DNA from: CBIHON01 sp966211965
GTDB lineage: Bacteria > Pseudomonadota > Gammaproteobacteria > Burkholderiales > Burkholderiaceae_D
Length of the DNA: 21,803 nucleotides
Reading direction: 5' to 3'
Assembly (NCBI GenBank): GCA_966211965.1
Contig: CBIHON010000064.1
Coordinates: forward strand, 1-21,803
The notes below the pieces were generated by a model. The model made no database searches. It was not told where the DNA came from and was given only the letters and a program-made list of their open reading frames with translations. Positions within the stretch are counted from its first letter, which is position 1, and each line of letters begins with the position of its first letter. Shown piece by piece: positions 1 through 6,861 of the stretch. Made by a program: the position numbers and the translations under genes.

Positions 1-407
1 GCGTGTCTGCCAGCTAAGCGCGCCGCCGCCCAGGTGGAGCGGATGGACGCTTACAGTGATGTTATAGATTGCGCATGAAGAGATGGATTGATGTGACGCA
101 ACTGAGGCTCCTGCTCGAAGGGATCGAGGTTGTGCGCCGGCGGTATCATTATCGCCGCCATGCGCGCTCATCGCTTGTGCAGGGCTCGCCATGAGACCGA
201 TGCTGCTTTAGCATCGCGGCCGTGTCCACGACAATCACCCCCGAAGAAGAACATGGATGCCGCTCTCAAGCTGGGCTGCAAGGCTACCACCGGGCCCGAA
301 GTCGGCGGCGGCGATAGGGTAGGGCGCTTGCACAGGCGGGGGATTTTTGGCGAGAGTTATGAGAGCTGCAGACACGTTTCGAATGTGATTCCCGTCGATG
401 ATTAGCT
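1..407. other. Gene-poor left edge
   Basis: This stretch precedes the end of the GNAT gene. The only open frames are short, arginine-rich and unlike any family I know. One small fragment at 75-194 resembles the end of an IS66 TnpB protein and is listed separately. I see no tRNA, no clear promoter and no terminator. It may be decayed mobile-element DNA, but that is inference. Confidence 0.5.
75..194 (+). pseudogene. Possible IS66-type TnpB C-terminal remnant
   Basis: A 39-codon frame starting at an ATG and closed upstream by an in-frame TGA at 57-59. Its middle reads VTQLRLLLEGIEVVRRR followed by a basic tail. IS66-family TnpB accessory proteins typically end with a segment of the form 'x-L-x-x-L-L-E/D-G-I-D/E' followed by basic residues, so this could be the last third of such a protein. 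No upstream TnpB body and no downstream TnpC transposase is visible, so if the match is right this is a broken relic. The segment is short, and chance resemblance is a real possibility. Confidence 0.3.
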
Positions 408-887
408 TCAATGCCTGAGCACCTTGCGCATCACGGTAGGCGCAGGCTCCAGCGGATTGGCATGCGTGTATTCCAGCTCGGGCGCCACCTCGAACCCATA
501 GGCCGCATACAGATCAACCAGCCGCGACTGGTCGGAGCGTATCCCTAGCCGCAACTCGGTGACTTCGCAGAGGAGCGCATGATGAATCACCGCTTCCAGC
601 AGATGCTGCGATAGGTCGGCGCCGCGATATTCTGCCAGTACGCCCATGCGCAGGATTTCCCACACGTTCGGTGCGGCATCCAGCGGTAGCCAGCGCACTG
701 AACCGACCGGCCGGTCATCGGCCAGCATCACGAAGCCGCCGCCTTCATGCAGATCCTGGGCGACCTTGATCGCCGTTTCACGATGGCCGCTTGACGTGAC
801 CGCGACTTTTCCCGCCCAGCAGGCGCGCGTCAGATCGGCCATCAACTGGGCATCATCGGGATTGGCTTCGCGTACCTGGATATGCAT
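408..887 (-). CDS. GNAT family N-acetyltransferase
   Basis: A 159-residue protein of usual length for a single-domain GNAT enzyme, which transfers an acetyl group from acetyl-CoA to an amine. The start at 887 (MHIQVREANPDDAQLM) matches the normal GNAT beginning, a strand followed by 'A-x-P-x-D-A'. The longer frame reaching 932 would run into metG. The acetyl-CoA binding region is around residues 79-102 (ILRMGVLAEYRGADLSQHLL); the usual R/Q-x-x-G-x-G/A loop is degenerate (YRGADLSQ). A typical 'LY-x-x-YGFE' motif is near residues 125-132. The gene begins 8 bases after the metG stop on the same strand, and an AGGATC overlapping that stop may serve as ribosome binding site, so it is probably co-transcribed with metG. 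The substrate cannot be told from sequence. Confidence 0.85.
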   Translation of the reverse strand: MHIQVREANPDDAQLMADLTRACWAGKVAVTSSGHRETAIKVAQDLHEGGGFVMLADDRPVGSVRWLPLDAAPNVWEILRMGVLAEYRGADLSQHLLEAVIHHALLCEVTELRLGIRSDQSRLVDLYAAYGFEVAPELEYTHANPLEPAPTVMRKVLRH

Positions 888-895
888 TGCCGATC

Positions 896-2983
896 CTAGC
901 GGATACGCATCCCCGGCTCCGCGCCCGGCCATGGGTTGAGGATGTAGATGCCTGGATTGGCCTTTTCATCCGCAGCGGATGCAGCCAGCACCATGCCTTC
1001 CGAGATGCCGAACTTCATCTTGCGCGGCGCCAGGTTTGCCACCATCACGGTCAGTTTGCCGATCAGGTCTTCCGGTTTGTAGGAGGACTTGATGCCGGAA
1101 AAGACATTGCGCAAACGGCCTTCGCCGACGTCGAGCGTCAGGCGCAACAGCTTGTCGGAGCCTTCGACGTGCTCGCAGTTGACGATTTTGGCGACGCGTA
1201 AATCGATCTTGGTGAAATCATCAATTTTAATTTCCGGAGCAAGCGCTTCAATCGCTTCGGTATTGCCTCCTTCTCCCTCCGCGGGAGAGGGCTGGGGTGA
1301 GGGGGCCGTTGCACTGGCTGGCTGGTCGAACAGCGCATCCAGCATTTTCGCATCGGCACGCGTCATCAAGTGCGTATAAGCATTCACACGATGTCCCTGC
1401 GGTAACGGTGTGGCGACATGTGCCCAGAGCAGTGGCTCGATGTTCAACAGCGCTTCCACCTGCCTGGCCAATTCCGGCAAAACAGGTTTGAGATAAATCG
1501 TCAAAATCCGGAACGCCTCCAGAAGCCGGCTGCACACCTCTTGCAGGGCAGCTTCCTTGCTGGGGGCTTTCGCCAGTTCCCAAGGCTTGTTCGCATCCAC
1601 GTAGGCATTCACCCGGTCAGCCTGTTCCATGATCGCGCGCAAGGCCTTGCCGAATTCGCGGTTGTCGTACATGGTTTGAATTTCAGGTCCGGCATTGCGC
1701 AGGGTCGAGATAAACGCGTCGGATTCCGTTGCCCAGTCGGTGACGACCTTGCCGTCGAATTTTTTGGCGATGAAACCTGCAGCGCGGCTCGCGATGTTGA
1801 TGTATTTGCCGATCAGGTCGCTATTGACCCGCGCGATGAAATCGTCCGGATTGAAATCCACGTCCTCCACTTTCGCGCTCAGCTTGGCCGCAATGTAATA
1901 GCGCAGCCACTCCGGATTCATGCCGATCTCCAGATAGCGCAGCGGCGAAATTCCGGTGCCGCGCGACTTCGACATCTTCTCGCCGCTGACCGTGATGAAG
2001 CCGTGCACGAACACATTGTTGGGCACTTTCAAGCCGGCAAAATGCAGCATCGCCGGCCAGAACAGCGTATGGAAATAGGTGATGTCCTTGCCGATGAAAT
2101 GGTATTGCTCGGTCCTGGGGTCCGCCATGAAGGCGCCATAGTCGCGCCCGATCTTGCCGAAGTAGTTTTTGAGCGAAGCCAGGTAGCCGATCGGCGCATC
2201 CAGCCAGACGTAGAAATATTTGCCGGGAGCATCCGGAATTTCGATACCGAAATAAGGGGCGTCGCGGCTGATATCCCAGTCGCCCAAGCCATTGTCGCCT
2301 TCCAGCCATTCTTTGGCCTTGTTGGCGACCTCCGGCTGCAGCTTGCCGTCCAAGGCCCAGCCGCGCAGGAAGTCGACGCACTTCGGGTCGGACAATTTGA
2401 AAAAGTAGTGCTCGGACGATTTCATCACCGGCGTCGCGCCGGTCAGCGTCGAGTAGGGATTCTTCAAGTCGGTCGGTGCATAGACCGCACTGCAGTTTTC
2501 GCAGGAATCGCCGTACTGGTCCTTGGTTCCGCATTTCGGGCACTCGCCCTTGATGTAGCGGTCCGGCAGGAACATGTTCTTGACCGGATCGTAAAATTGC
2601 TCGATGGTCTTGGTAGTGATGAGCTTGGCATCGTCACGCAGGCGGCGGTAGATCTCTTGCGACAATTCATGGTTTTCCGCGCCGTCGGTCGAATGCCAAT
2701 TGTCGAAAGCGATGTGGAACCCATCCAGATATTGCTTGCGTCCGGCGGCAATGCCTGCCACGAATTCCTGCGGCGTGACGCCGGCTTTCTCCGCAGCGAT
2801 CATGATTGGTGCACCGTGCGCATCGTCCGCGCCCACAAAATGCACCTCATTGCCTTGCATGCGCTGGAAGCGTACCCAGATGTCGGCTTGGATGTACTCC
2901 ATGATGTGGCCGATGTGGAAGGGACCGTTGGCATAGGGCAGGGCGGTGGTGACGAACAGCTTGCGGGGCGAAATGGCGCTCAT
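896..2983 (-). CDS. metG: Methionyl-tRNA synthetase
   Basis: A 695-residue class I synthetase that charges tRNA-Met, acting in the cytoplasm. The Rossmann core carries the HIGH motif as HIGH at 23-26 and the KMSKS loop at 336-340. The connective peptide holds a zinc knuckle with Cys148, Cys151, Cys161 and Cys164. The helical anticodon-binding domain spans roughly 380-540. A C-terminal tRNA-binding OB domain (about 585-695, IKIDDFTKIDLRVAKI onward) is the dimerising, EMAPII-like domain of the long MetG form. The linker between these domains (about 555-580) is P/S/E/G-rich because a dispersed GC-rich repeat at 1267-1305 is translated in frame (PSPQPSPAEGEGG). The ATG start is the usual one for the family. 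The gene is divergent from mrp and lies directly upstream of the GNAT gene on the same strand. Confidence 0.98.
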   Translation of the reverse strand: MSAISPRKLFVTTALPYANGPFHIGHIMEYIQADIWVRFQRMQGNEVHFVGADDAHGAPIMIAAEKAGVTPQEFVAGIAAGRKQYLDGFHIAFDNWHSTDGAENHELSQEIYRRLRDDAKLITTKTIEQFYDPVKNMFLPDRYIKGECPKCGTKDQYGDSCENCSAVYAPTDLKNPYSTLTGATPVMKSSEHYFFKLSDPKCVDFLRGWALDGKLQPEVANKAKEWLEGDNGLGDWDISRDAPYFGIEIPDAPGKYFYVWLDAPIGYLASLKNYFGKIGRDYGAFMADPRTEQYHFIGKDITYFHTLFWPAMLHFAGLKVPNNVFVHGFITVSGEKMSKSRGTGISPLRYLEIGMNPEWLRYYIAAKLSAKVEDVDFNPDDFIARVNSDLIGKYINIASRAAGFIAKKFDGKVVTDWATESDAFISTLRNAGPEIQTMYDNREFGKALRAIMEQADRVNAYVDANKPWELAKAPSKEAALQEVCSRLLEAFRILTIYLKPVLPELARQVEALLNIEPLLWAHVATPLPQGHRVNAYTHLMTRADAKMLDALFDQPASATAPSPQPSPAEGEGGNTEAIEALAPEIKIDDFTKIDLRVAKIVNCEHVEGSDKLLRLTLDVGEGRLRNVFSGIKSSYKPEDLIGKLTVMVANLAPRKMKFGISEGMVLAASAADEKANPGIYILNPWPGAEPGMRIR
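1267..1305. repeat. GC-rich dispersed repeat inside metG
   Basis: A short palindromic core (CTCCCTCCGCGGGAGAGGG) is followed by CTGGGGTGAGGGGG. This is the layout of a dispersed repeat common in proteobacterial genomes. Related copies lie at 18818-18857, 18873-18911 and 19609-19648. Here it sits within the metG coding sequence in the inter-domain linker and keeps the reading frame. Confidence 0.75.
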
Positions 2984-3027
2984 AGGGCGGTGCTTAAAGG
3001 GAAAAAGGGAAAAGAATGAAAACAGTA

Positions 3028-3033
3028 ATTTTA
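3028..3033 (-). promoter_or_regulatory. Possible extended -10 box for metG
   Basis: On the minus strand the sequence reads TGCTAAAAT, an extended -10 (TGn plus TAAAAT) about 45 bases before the metG ATG. No good -35 box is present at the standard distance. This is a match by eye only. Confidence 0.3.
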
Positions 3034-3163
3034 GCAGTGCACGGGCCCTCGTCGTCAGTATCTCCCATTAAACCTTCGCAGCGAGCGGTTTGCGGCGGCG
3101 AAGTTGGCGGAGGCACGGGCGAAAATTAGTTTAGACTTGGCGAACCAAAATCCAGGAGAAGTA

Positions 3164-4252
3164 ATGAGCATCACGATTGAAGCCGTCAAAACGGCACTAT
3201 CCGGAGTCATCGATCCGAATACCGGCAAAGACTTGATTTCCAGCAAATCCGCCAAGAACATCCAGTTGAATGGCAGCGACGTCAGCCTCGACGTCGAACT
3301 GGGTTACCCGGCCAAGAGCCAGCTCGATGGCATTCGCCAGGCAGTTGCGGCTGCCGTGAGCAGGGTCGAGGGCGCAGGCAATGTCAACGTCAACGTGTAT
3401 TCGAAAATCGTATCGCACGCGGTGCAGCGCGGCATCAAGTTGATGAAGAACGTGAAGAACATCATCGCGGTGGCTTCAGGCAAGGGTGGCGTCGGCAAAT
3501 CGACCACTGCCGTCAACCTGGCCTTGGCGCTGGCTGCCGAAGGTGCGCAGGTCGGCATCCTGGACGCCGACATTTACGGCCCCTCGCAACCGATGATGAT
3601 GGGCATTTCGGGCCGCCCCGAAACTCTCGACGGCAAGACCATGGAGCCGATGGAAAACCACGGCCTGCAAGTGTCGAGCATCGGCTTCATGATCGACCCG
3701 GACGAGCCGATGGTGTGGCGCGGCCCAATCGTCACGCAGGCGTTGCAGCAATTGCTGGAGCAGACCAACTGGCGCGACCTCGATTACCTGATCGTCGACA
3801 TGCCGCCCGGCACCGGCGACGTGCAGCTCACGCTTTCGCAAAAAGTCCCGGTTACCGGTGCCGTGATCGTCACCACGCCGCAAGACATTGCGCTGCTGGA
3901 CGCGCGCAAGGGCTTGAAGATGTTCGAAAAAGTCGGCATCCCGATTCTCGGCATCGTCGAAAACATGAGCACCCATATCTGCTCGAAGTGCGGTCATGCC
4001 GAAGCGATCTTCGGCTCGGGCGGCGGGGAAAAAATGTGCGGCGAATATGGTGTGGAATTCCTTGGCGCGCTGCCGTTGACCATGGCGATCCGCGAGCAGA
4101 CCGATTCCGGCAAGCCGACCGTGGTGGCTGATCCGGACGGCCCGGTCGCCGCCGTCTACAAGGAGATCGCGCGCAAGATCGCGGTCAAGGTGGCGGAGAA
4201 GGCCAAGGACATGACGAGCAAGTTTCCGAATATCGTGATCAAGAACGACTGA
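3164..4252 (+). CDS. apbC: Mrp/ApbC family iron-sulfur cluster carrier ATPase
   Basis: A 362-residue cytoplasmic P-loop NTPase of the Mrp/NBP35 family, thought to carry and transfer Fe-S clusters to target enzymes. An N-terminal MIP18-like (DUF59) domain covers about residues 1-85. The deviant Walker A is GKGGVGKST at 106-114, with DADIYGPSQP at 134-143 and VDMPPGTGD at 211-219. Cys273 and Cys276 (CSKC) form the CxxC that binds a bridging cluster in the dimer. I chose the ATG at 3164 because AGGAGAA lies just upstream and MSITIEAVKTAL is the normal family start; the frame is open back to 3104. It is divergent from metG. A 6-bp perfect hairpin (4257-4271) directly follows the stop but has no T-tract. 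Confidence 0.96.
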   Translation: MSITIEAVKTALSGVIDPNTGKDLISSKSAKNIQLNGSDVSLDVELGYPAKSQLDGIRQAVAAAVSRVEGAGNVNVNVYSKIVSHAVQRGIKLMKNVKNIIAVASGKGGVGKSTTAVNLALALAAEGAQVGILDADIYGPSQPMMMGISGRPETLDGKTMEPMENHGLQVSSIGFMIDPDEPMVWRGPIVTQALQQLLEQTNWRDLDYLIVDMPPGTGDVQLTLSQKVPVTGAVIVTTPQDIALLDARKGLKMFEKVGIPILGIVENMSTHICSKCGHAEAIFGSGGGEKMCGEYGVEFLGALPLTMAIREQTDSGKPTVVADPDGPVAAVYKEIARKIAVKVAEKAKDMTSKFPNIVIKND

Positions 4253-4867
4253 AGTCTGCAGGAGACCTGCAAACCTGAAACTTTGCCTGCAAGAGCGTAT
4301 TGCCGCTTGCTGAAACAACGTAGCGTACGGGTTTTCTACGATACGCTCCTCAGCAACTGGTTTTCGACACCGCGATTGCCAGGAGTGCCGGAGGTTGTCG
4401 AGCGTGTTGCGCTGGATGACGGTCGCAATGCGGATTGCCTTTGCCTCCATTTACCGTTCTGCGGGAGCCAGGGGCGGGCTGCTGTCAACTCTGAGCCGTG
4501 GGGGCGGGAGTCACTTCGTATCCTGCCGCTCCGGCAATCGACCATTGAATCGGAAGGCGCTGGGCTCTTCAGGCCTGCAAATTCCGATCTGCGTCGTTCC
4601 CCCTTCTTCTCGCCGCCGCCCAACTCGAATACAAGCCGCTTCGCGCCTGGGGCAGCGTGCGCACCGCATTTCTCCGTAACCATACGGATGCCAAATTTTA
4701 TTCCTGACAATTAAGATTTATAGAAGAAGCGTTTGTTTTCTTGGCGGCCCTCATTTTGCCGTCGCCAATTCCAATTCCAAGACAAATCATGAATCGATGA
4801 ATCCGTTAACGGGAACGTTGGATTCACTTCTTCGCATTGCTTTTTAAATTTTATAAAGGGAAGTCAA
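4253..4867. other. 615-base region without a recognisable gene
   Basis: Frames of up to 143 codons exist on both strands (4283-4714 plus, 4336-4710 minus), but their products are low-complexity or arginine/serine/proline-rich and match no family I know. Visible small structures are a TGCAGG/CCTGCA hairpin with a 3-base loop at 4257-4271 and a TCCGTA/TACGGA hairpin at 4673-4688. The part from about 4710 is AT-rich and probably holds the promoter of the downstream beta-helix gene, though I cannot pick confident boxes. An inverted repeat at 4799-4825 is listed separately. Confidence 0.5.
4799..4825. repeat. Inverted repeat upstream of beta-helix gene
   Basis: GAATCC (4799-4804) and GGATTC (4820-4825) form a perfect 6-bp inverted repeat around a 15-base centre that itself contains AAC/GTT symmetry. 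It lies 43 bases before the ATG of the beta-helix gene, where an operator or an mRNA leader hairpin could act. Function is unknown. Confidence 0.4.
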
Positions 4868-6535
4868 ATGACGAAATTTTTTCTATCGACGCTACTGCTG
4901 GGGGCGGTCGTGACGGCAATACCCGTCCATGCCGACGGTGTCGGCGCCGGCAATTATGTCCGTAGCGTCGTAGTCGACCAGAAACATCCTAATGCTAGCG
5001 ATAATGGGCCAGGCAACGCTGATCAGCCTTATCGAACCATCTCGCGAGCCATGCTCTCCCTGCAGCCGGGGGATGACGTGCAAATTTATCCAGGTGTTTA
5101 TCGCGAGTCGATTATCGTGCCGGCCATATCGGATGCCGTCACAGTCTCGACGCGTATCCGCGCTGCGGTCAATAAGACGGTTGAGGAGACGGTTGTTCGC
5201 GGCTCGACCGCCGTCGCAAACTGGGAAAAGGTATCGGACAATCGCTGGTCGGTCCTGTGGGACGGCGAAGAGCCCTCGCAGGTTTTTCGCAATGGAAAGC
5301 CGTTGCAACAAATCGGCGGCACCATAGAGAGGGGCTTTCCACTTGCGCCTGACCATCCGCTGAATAACCTGCATGTCTCGGAAGGCGGCATCTGGCCGGG
5401 GAGGATCAATGGTGGCGTGGGTAATTTGCGCGCTGACTCCTTCGCATTCGACGCTGTGAACAAACGCATTGTCATACAGCTATCCACTCCATTGGGCATG
5501 GGTGAGGCACTCGAAGTCAGTTCGCGCCGTCACGTACTGCAAGCGGAGCATGCGCACAATTTGGTCGTCGATGGCTTGATCTTCGACCAGTCGAACACAT
5601 CCGTCACATATCTCAAGGGAGGAGTGAAGGTCGTGGGTGCACACAACACGCTTTCGAATCTGGTTGTGCAAAACATGGATGCGTTTTGTGTGGAACTTAT
5701 CGGCGACGATAATGTACTGTCCGATACCTTTGTTCATAACTGCGGGCAAATCGGCGTTAACGCCCGCGGCCAGCGCGTATCCATTCTTCGCAACTGGCTG
5801 GTGGAAAACAACTACCGCGGTTTCAACAAATGGTGGGCAGCCGGCGCGATGAAGCTCATTGGCGAAGGCGGCATCCACAACTCCACGATTCGTCACAATG
5901 CATTTGTCTACAACAACGGCGATGGTCTTTGGATCGACTGGAAGAACTCAGGCATCACAATTGACAGCAACCTGGCGGCTTACAATGCCGGCTTTGGTAT
6001 CCACTACGAAGCATCGTCGAACGCCACCATCACCAAAAATTGGACCTACGGTAACGATCGCGGCATCAACTTGACTGAGTCCTCTGACAGCCTGATCAGT
6101 GGTAATACCGTGTTTGGCAATAAACTTGAAGGCATCGCGGTGGTCGATGGCATACGTTCCGCAACCGATCCAACGCTGAAGCCTTTCAACAATCAAATTG
6201 TGGGCAACACAATCGCGTGGAACGATGAGGGCCGCAACTGGATCCAGCTCACGTTGCCCGGCGCGAACTTTCATACCGTGTCGGATCGTAACGTTTTCAA
6301 GGCGGAAGGTATTCCTCCACGGATGTCCCTTGGATTCATGTCGAGCACCAATTATCCGTATGAGCGACTGGAGTGGTGGCAGCGCGCGACACACCTGGAC
6401 GGCAACTCCTCGACCGAGACGATTCCGATGCCTGATGCGTTGAAGAAGGTCCTGGCCGTCAGGAAATTGATTTGGCCCGTGGTCTGGCCCACGAATACTC
6501 TGCCTTCCTATTTGCTTTCGCCGGGTACCCATTGA
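4868..6535 (+). CDS. Secreted right-handed parallel beta-helix protein
   Basis: A 555-residue protein with a classical signal peptide (positive MTK, hydrophobic stretch to about residue 18, likely cleavage after VHA at 20-22). Residues 36-85 are like a DUF1565-type start of secreted beta-helix proteins (NASDNGPGNADQPYRTIS and PGDDVQIYPGVY). From about 229 to 460 there are roughly nine consecutive PbH1-type coils of about 20-25 residues, with repeated 'N-x-x-I/V...N-x-x-x-x-N/G-x-G-I' spacing (for example residues 338-354, 362-379, 385-402, 408-424). This fold is typical of polysaccharide lyases, epimerases and adhesins; no catalytic signature is clear enough to choose. A GGGAAG lies 7 bases before the ATG. 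Base composition looks lower in GC than the neighbours and it stands alone between housekeeping genes, which may point to acquisition. Confidence 0.85.
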   Translation: MTKFFLSTLLLGAVVTAIPVHADGVGAGNYVRSVVVDQKHPNASDNGPGNADQPYRTISRAMLSLQPGDDVQIYPGVYRESIIVPAISDAVTVSTRIRAAVNKTVEETVVRGSTAVANWEKVSDNRWSVLWDGEEPSQVFRNGKPLQQIGGTIERGFPLAPDHPLNNLHVSEGGIWPGRINGGVGNLRADSFAFDAVNKRIVIQLSTPLGMGEALEVSSRRHVLQAEHAHNLVVDGLIFDQSNTSVTYLKGGVKVVGAHNTLSNLVVQNMDAFCVELIGDDNVLSDTFVHNCGQIGVNARGQRVSILRNWLVENNYRGFNKWWAAGAMKLIGEGGIHNSTIRHNAFVYNNGDGLWIDWKNSGITIDSNLAAYNAGFGIHYEASSNATITKNWTYGNDRGINLTESSDSLISGNTVFGNKLEGIAVVDGIRSATDPTLKPFNNQIVGNTIAWNDEGRNWIQLTLPGANFHTVSDRNVFKAEGIPPRMSLGFMSSTNYPYERLEWWQRATHLDGNSSTETIPMPDALKKVLAVRKLIWPVVWPTNTLPSYLLSPGTH

Positions 6536-6696
6536 CCGTCGAGTGACGCTGCCACGCAGTGTAGTGCAGCCCGCCATCGCTCTTCCAGCGCGTTGGCGGT
6601 GCTGTTCTGCATCCCGCGCTCCCTATGGTTACGATAACTGCACGCAAACGCCGGGTGAAAGTATGCCGGCACTGCCCAGATGGGGTATGCGGTGGC

Positions 6697-6730
6697 ACAA
6701 CGCCTCGACATGAGCTTGGCGAGGCGTTGT
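6697..6730. repeat. 11-bp perfect inverted repeat
   Basis: ACAACGCCTCG (6697-6707) pairs perfectly with CGAGGCGTTGT (6720-6730) across a 12-base loop. Only a weak T-run (ATTTTCTG) occurs further downstream, so it is an imperfect candidate for the terminator of the beta-helix gene. It could equally be a protein-binding site. Confidence 0.55.
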
Positions 6731-6804
6731 AACGGCAAGCATTTTCTGCTGATGAGCAGCACGTTCACATTGTCGTAGATTGGCATGGCCGATCCGCAAC
6801 GCGT

Positions 6805-6810
6805 TAAAAT
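6805..6810 (+). promoter_or_regulatory. Possible -10 box for gltX
   Basis: TAAAAT at 6805-6810 follows a TTGGCA at about 6780-6785, giving a spacing of 19 bases, slightly long. Transcription would begin near 6817 and pass straight into the hairpin at 6827-6850. Match by eye only. Confidence 0.35.
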
Positions 6811-6826
6811 AGGTCTTTTTCTACTT

Positions 6827-6854
6827 ACGGCTTTGGCAACCCAAGGCCGTTTTT
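6827..6854 (+). terminator. Terminator-like hairpin immediately before gltX
   Basis: ACGGCTTTGG (6827-6836) pairs with CCAAGGCCGT (6841-6850), ten base pairs including one G-U wobble, with a CAAC loop, followed by TTTTT (6850-6854). This is a textbook intrinsic terminator shape. It ends 7 bases before the gltX ATG and occupies the place where a Shine-Dalgarno sequence should be. It may end upstream transcripts, attenuate gltX, or gate its translation. Confidence 0.6.
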
Positions 6855-6861
6855 ATTCGCC

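Larger units (their letters stand above)
6536..6861. other. Beta-helix gene to gltX intergenic region
   Basis: No convincing gene. A minus-strand frame of 92 codons (6508-6786) overlaps the beta-helix gene and resembles nothing. The region holds an 11-bp perfect inverted repeat (6697-6730), a possible promoter near 6805-6810 and a terminator-like hairpin (6827-6854), each listed separately. Confidence 0.6.

Noticed and set aside
1138..1583. Minus-strand frames containing PHPSPLPRREKE and PLTPALSRGGRR-like segments
   Set aside because: These are other reading frames of the dispersed repeat within metG and not separate genes.
1418..3019. 533-codon plus-strand frame opposite metG
   Set aside because: It is the antisense shadow of metG, which has full motif support. 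The translated product has no family resemblance.
3476..4450. 324-codon minus-strand frame opposite apbC
   Set aside because: Antisense shadow of a well supported gene, rich in Arg, His and Leu as typical for such artefacts.
6508..6786. 92-codon minus-strand frame between the beta-helix gene and gltX
   Set aside because: Overlaps the end of the beta-helix gene, has no recognisable domain and no good ribosome binding site.
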